Assembly: GCA_002426025.1 (NCBI GenBank)
Contig: DINP01000073.1
Coordinates: 17,137-24,880, forward strand
Direction: 5' to 3'
DNA length: 7,744 bases
DNA from: Bacteroidales bacterium UBA5537
GTDB lineage: Bacteria > Bacteroidota > Bacteroidia > Bacteroidales > Lentimicrobiaceae
Under the pieces are notes generated by a model. That model worked only from the letters and a program-made list of their open reading frames with translations. It was not told the origin of the DNA and made no database searches. Position numbers and translations under genes: made by a program. Positions 6,781 to 7,744 of the stretch are shown one piece after another (the first letter of the stretch is position 1; every line of letters begins with the position of its first letter).

Positions 6781-6783
6781 TAA
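6553..6783 (+). repeat. Array of eleven degenerate 21-bp units
   Basis: Eleven consecutive units keep exactly 21-bp spacing. The core GCATA (or one mismatch) falls at 6591, 6612, 6633, 6654, 6675, 6696, 6717, 6738 and 6759. The consensus across a unit junction is about CTTACAGTGAAGCATA, followed by five or so variable bases. The units are far from identical, so this is not a recent slippage product. Conservation is strongest at the second bases of the codons that read Leu and Val/Ile and at CAT. Traces of the phase may extend left to about 6525 (with 22-23-bp spacing) and right to 6863. The array lies between the divergent M23 gene and a helical protein gene. Its role is undetermined: eroded coding repeat, phased protein-binding sites, or a repetitive transcript. 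Confidence 0.75.
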
Positions 6784-7025
6784 TATGAAATGACATTGAA
6801 TTGAACCTTAATTACATAAACGAATTACGATTTTAATGTTGAGAATTATTAGATAAAATTTAAGCGAAGTAGTTAGCTCTTATTAGATTAAGCCGTAAAT
6901 TTGGTTGGTGATATGTCTGATATTTTAGATTGATGGTTTATTAGGGTAGTTAGCGAATAAAGGCATATCAGCAGCAAGCGCATCAGGTTTAAGGAATTAT
7001 GGTATTTATTTAACATCTATTTTTT

Positions 7026-7742
7026 ATGCAAAAACGTATGATTAACAAACGCCGGATGTACATTGCCGTTGTGGATTTTCTGGATAAGAACAAAACCAGA
7101 CTTGATTTTGCCCCGGCCCTGCCTGCCTATGTTGACGCGCTTCAGGATACCCTTTCACAGATTAGTACCATGCTTGAGGCCCAACTTGCCACATCGGAAG
7201 GACATACCAAAACCAAAGAAGCCCTGCGACATCAGTTGATTGCCAGTATTCTGGAACTGGTAAAACGGGCAAAAGCCTTTGCCGTGGTTACGGATAACAA
7301 GGTTCTATTTGAGGCGGTTAACTTCTCCTATACCAAACTACGACGCCTGCCCCAGGCGAGCCTTGCCGGAGCAGTGAAGAGTATAATAAATACCTGCAAG
7401 CCATATATTTCCGATCTGGCTGCTTACGGGCTTAACGACGAAATGCAGCTGCAGGTAGAAAAGAAACTTAATGCCTATACCGCAACCCTGCCAGGCACCA
7501 AACGAGTGATTGCCAGCCGTAAGACAGCCACAGACAAATTGCAAAAGCTGTTTGGCGAAGTCAATCTGTTGCTGAAAAAGATTGATGTGCTGATGGAAAT
7601 TATCAATACTACCGATCCACTGTTTTACAGGGAGTATAAAAACCTGAGGCTGATTGATGACCTGAAACGCAAAGCACCTGATAAGGGGGATACAGAGGTA
7701 GGCGTGAGTGGCGATGTTTCGGAGGTTACGATTATGGAATGA
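7026..7742 (+). CDS. Helical protein of unknown function, Bacteroidota-type
   Basis: This 238-residue protein is complete within the window. It is predicted by eye to be almost wholly alpha-helical and soluble, with no signal peptide or membrane segment. A basic start (MQKRMINKRRM) leads into a helix with MYIAVVDFLDKNK, followed by long amphipathic helices (about 33-55, 63-85, 104-125, 140-150, 163-195), a late FYREYKNLRLIDDLKR segment (about 201-216), and a low-complexity acidic tail (about 217-238). The overall pattern resembles hypothetical proteins common in Bacteroidota, but I cannot name the family or a function. No catalytic motif is apparent. ATG at 7026 gives the longest form, and ATG 7038 and 7056 are in-frame alternatives. 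No clear Shine-Dalgarno is present. Its TGA overlaps a possible ATG at 7742-7744 (TGATG), hinting at a coupled next gene beyond the edge. The 21-bp array lies about 240 bp upstream. Confidence 0.75.
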   Translation: MQKRMINKRRMYIAVVDFLDKNKTRLDFAPALPAYVDALQDTLSQISTMLEAQLATSEGHTKTKEALRHQLIASILELVKRAKAFAVVTDNKVLFEAVNFSYTKLRRLPQASLAGAVKSIINTCKPYISDLAAYGLNDEMQLQVEKKLNAYTATLPGTKRVIASRKTATDKLQKLFGEVNLLLKKIDVLMEIINTTDPLFYREYKNLRLIDDLKRKAPDKGDTEVGVSGDVSEVTIME

Positions 7743-7744
7743 TG

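Larger units (their letters stand above)
6257..7025. other. Divergent 769-bp intergenic region containing a 21-bp periodic array
   Basis: No intact gene of convincing length lies here. The left part (6257-6520) includes a small TCCC-TGCG-GGGA hairpin (6361-6372), a palindrome AATGCATT (6380-6387), and a GC-richer patch with CCC/GGG inverted repeats near 6487-6507 (CCCGAAGGG, then AGGG/CCCT). A short ATG-led 25-codon frame runs 6512-6589 without recognisable similarity. The centre (6553-6783) is the 21-bp array. The right part (6784-7025) is very AT-rich, keeps only weak traces of the 21-bp phase to about 6863, and includes a loose promoter-like pair TTTG at 6900-6903 and TATTTTAG at 6921-6928. 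Confidence 0.6.

Noticed and set aside
6553..6783. CRISPR array
   Set aside because: The units are only 21 bp, none is an exact repeat of another, and there is no repeat/spacer division of CRISPR size and no cas gene in the window.
7742..7744. Start of a next gene at the overlapping TGATG
   Set aside because: Only the ATG itself lies in the window, so no coding feature can be supported.

Overview
The window looks like chromosomal DNA from a Bacteroidota bacterium, probably Bacteroidales-like. The evidence is the moderately AT-rich base composition, the weak Shine-Dalgarno sequences, TAnnTTTG-type -7 promoter boxes, and protein sequences of Bacteroidota flavour. No tRNA, rRNA, CRISPR array or insertion sequence was found.

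Layout. Positions 1-549 hold no intact gene but contain a long imperfect terminator hairpin (140-195), short palindromes and a candidate promoter. Positions 550-2417 encode two tandem paralogous YitT-family membrane proteins on the + strand. Positions 2418-2786 separate them from a convergent block. They contain an 18-bp tandem repeat and two copies of a 68-bp unit, one of which carries a perfect 10-bp-stem hairpin. Positions 2787-6256 are a tight minus-strand cluster, transcribed in the order M23 peptidase, dxr (most likely with a TTG start), rseP-like site-2 protease. This joins cell-wall hydrolysis, the MEP isoprenoid pathway and intramembrane proteolysis, all cell-envelope functions. Positions 6257-7025 are a 769-bp gap between the divergent M23 gene and the last gene. 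Positions 7026-7742 encode a helical protein of unknown function on the + strand, complete just before the window ends.

The most unusual signal is in the last gap. At 6553-6783 the DNA falls into eleven consecutive units of exactly 21 bp, degenerate in sequence, with a GCATA core and a consensus near CTTACAGTGAAGCATA. In one + frame these units read as a heptapeptide x-x-Leu-Thr-Val-Lys-His, with Leu encoded by several synonymous codons. The frame stays open for 63 codons, then meets a stop while the repeat continues beyond it. This suggests an eroded heptapeptide-repeat gene. Because 21 bp is also two turns of B-DNA, a helically phased binding array or a structured transcript upstream of the unknown gene is the competing reading.
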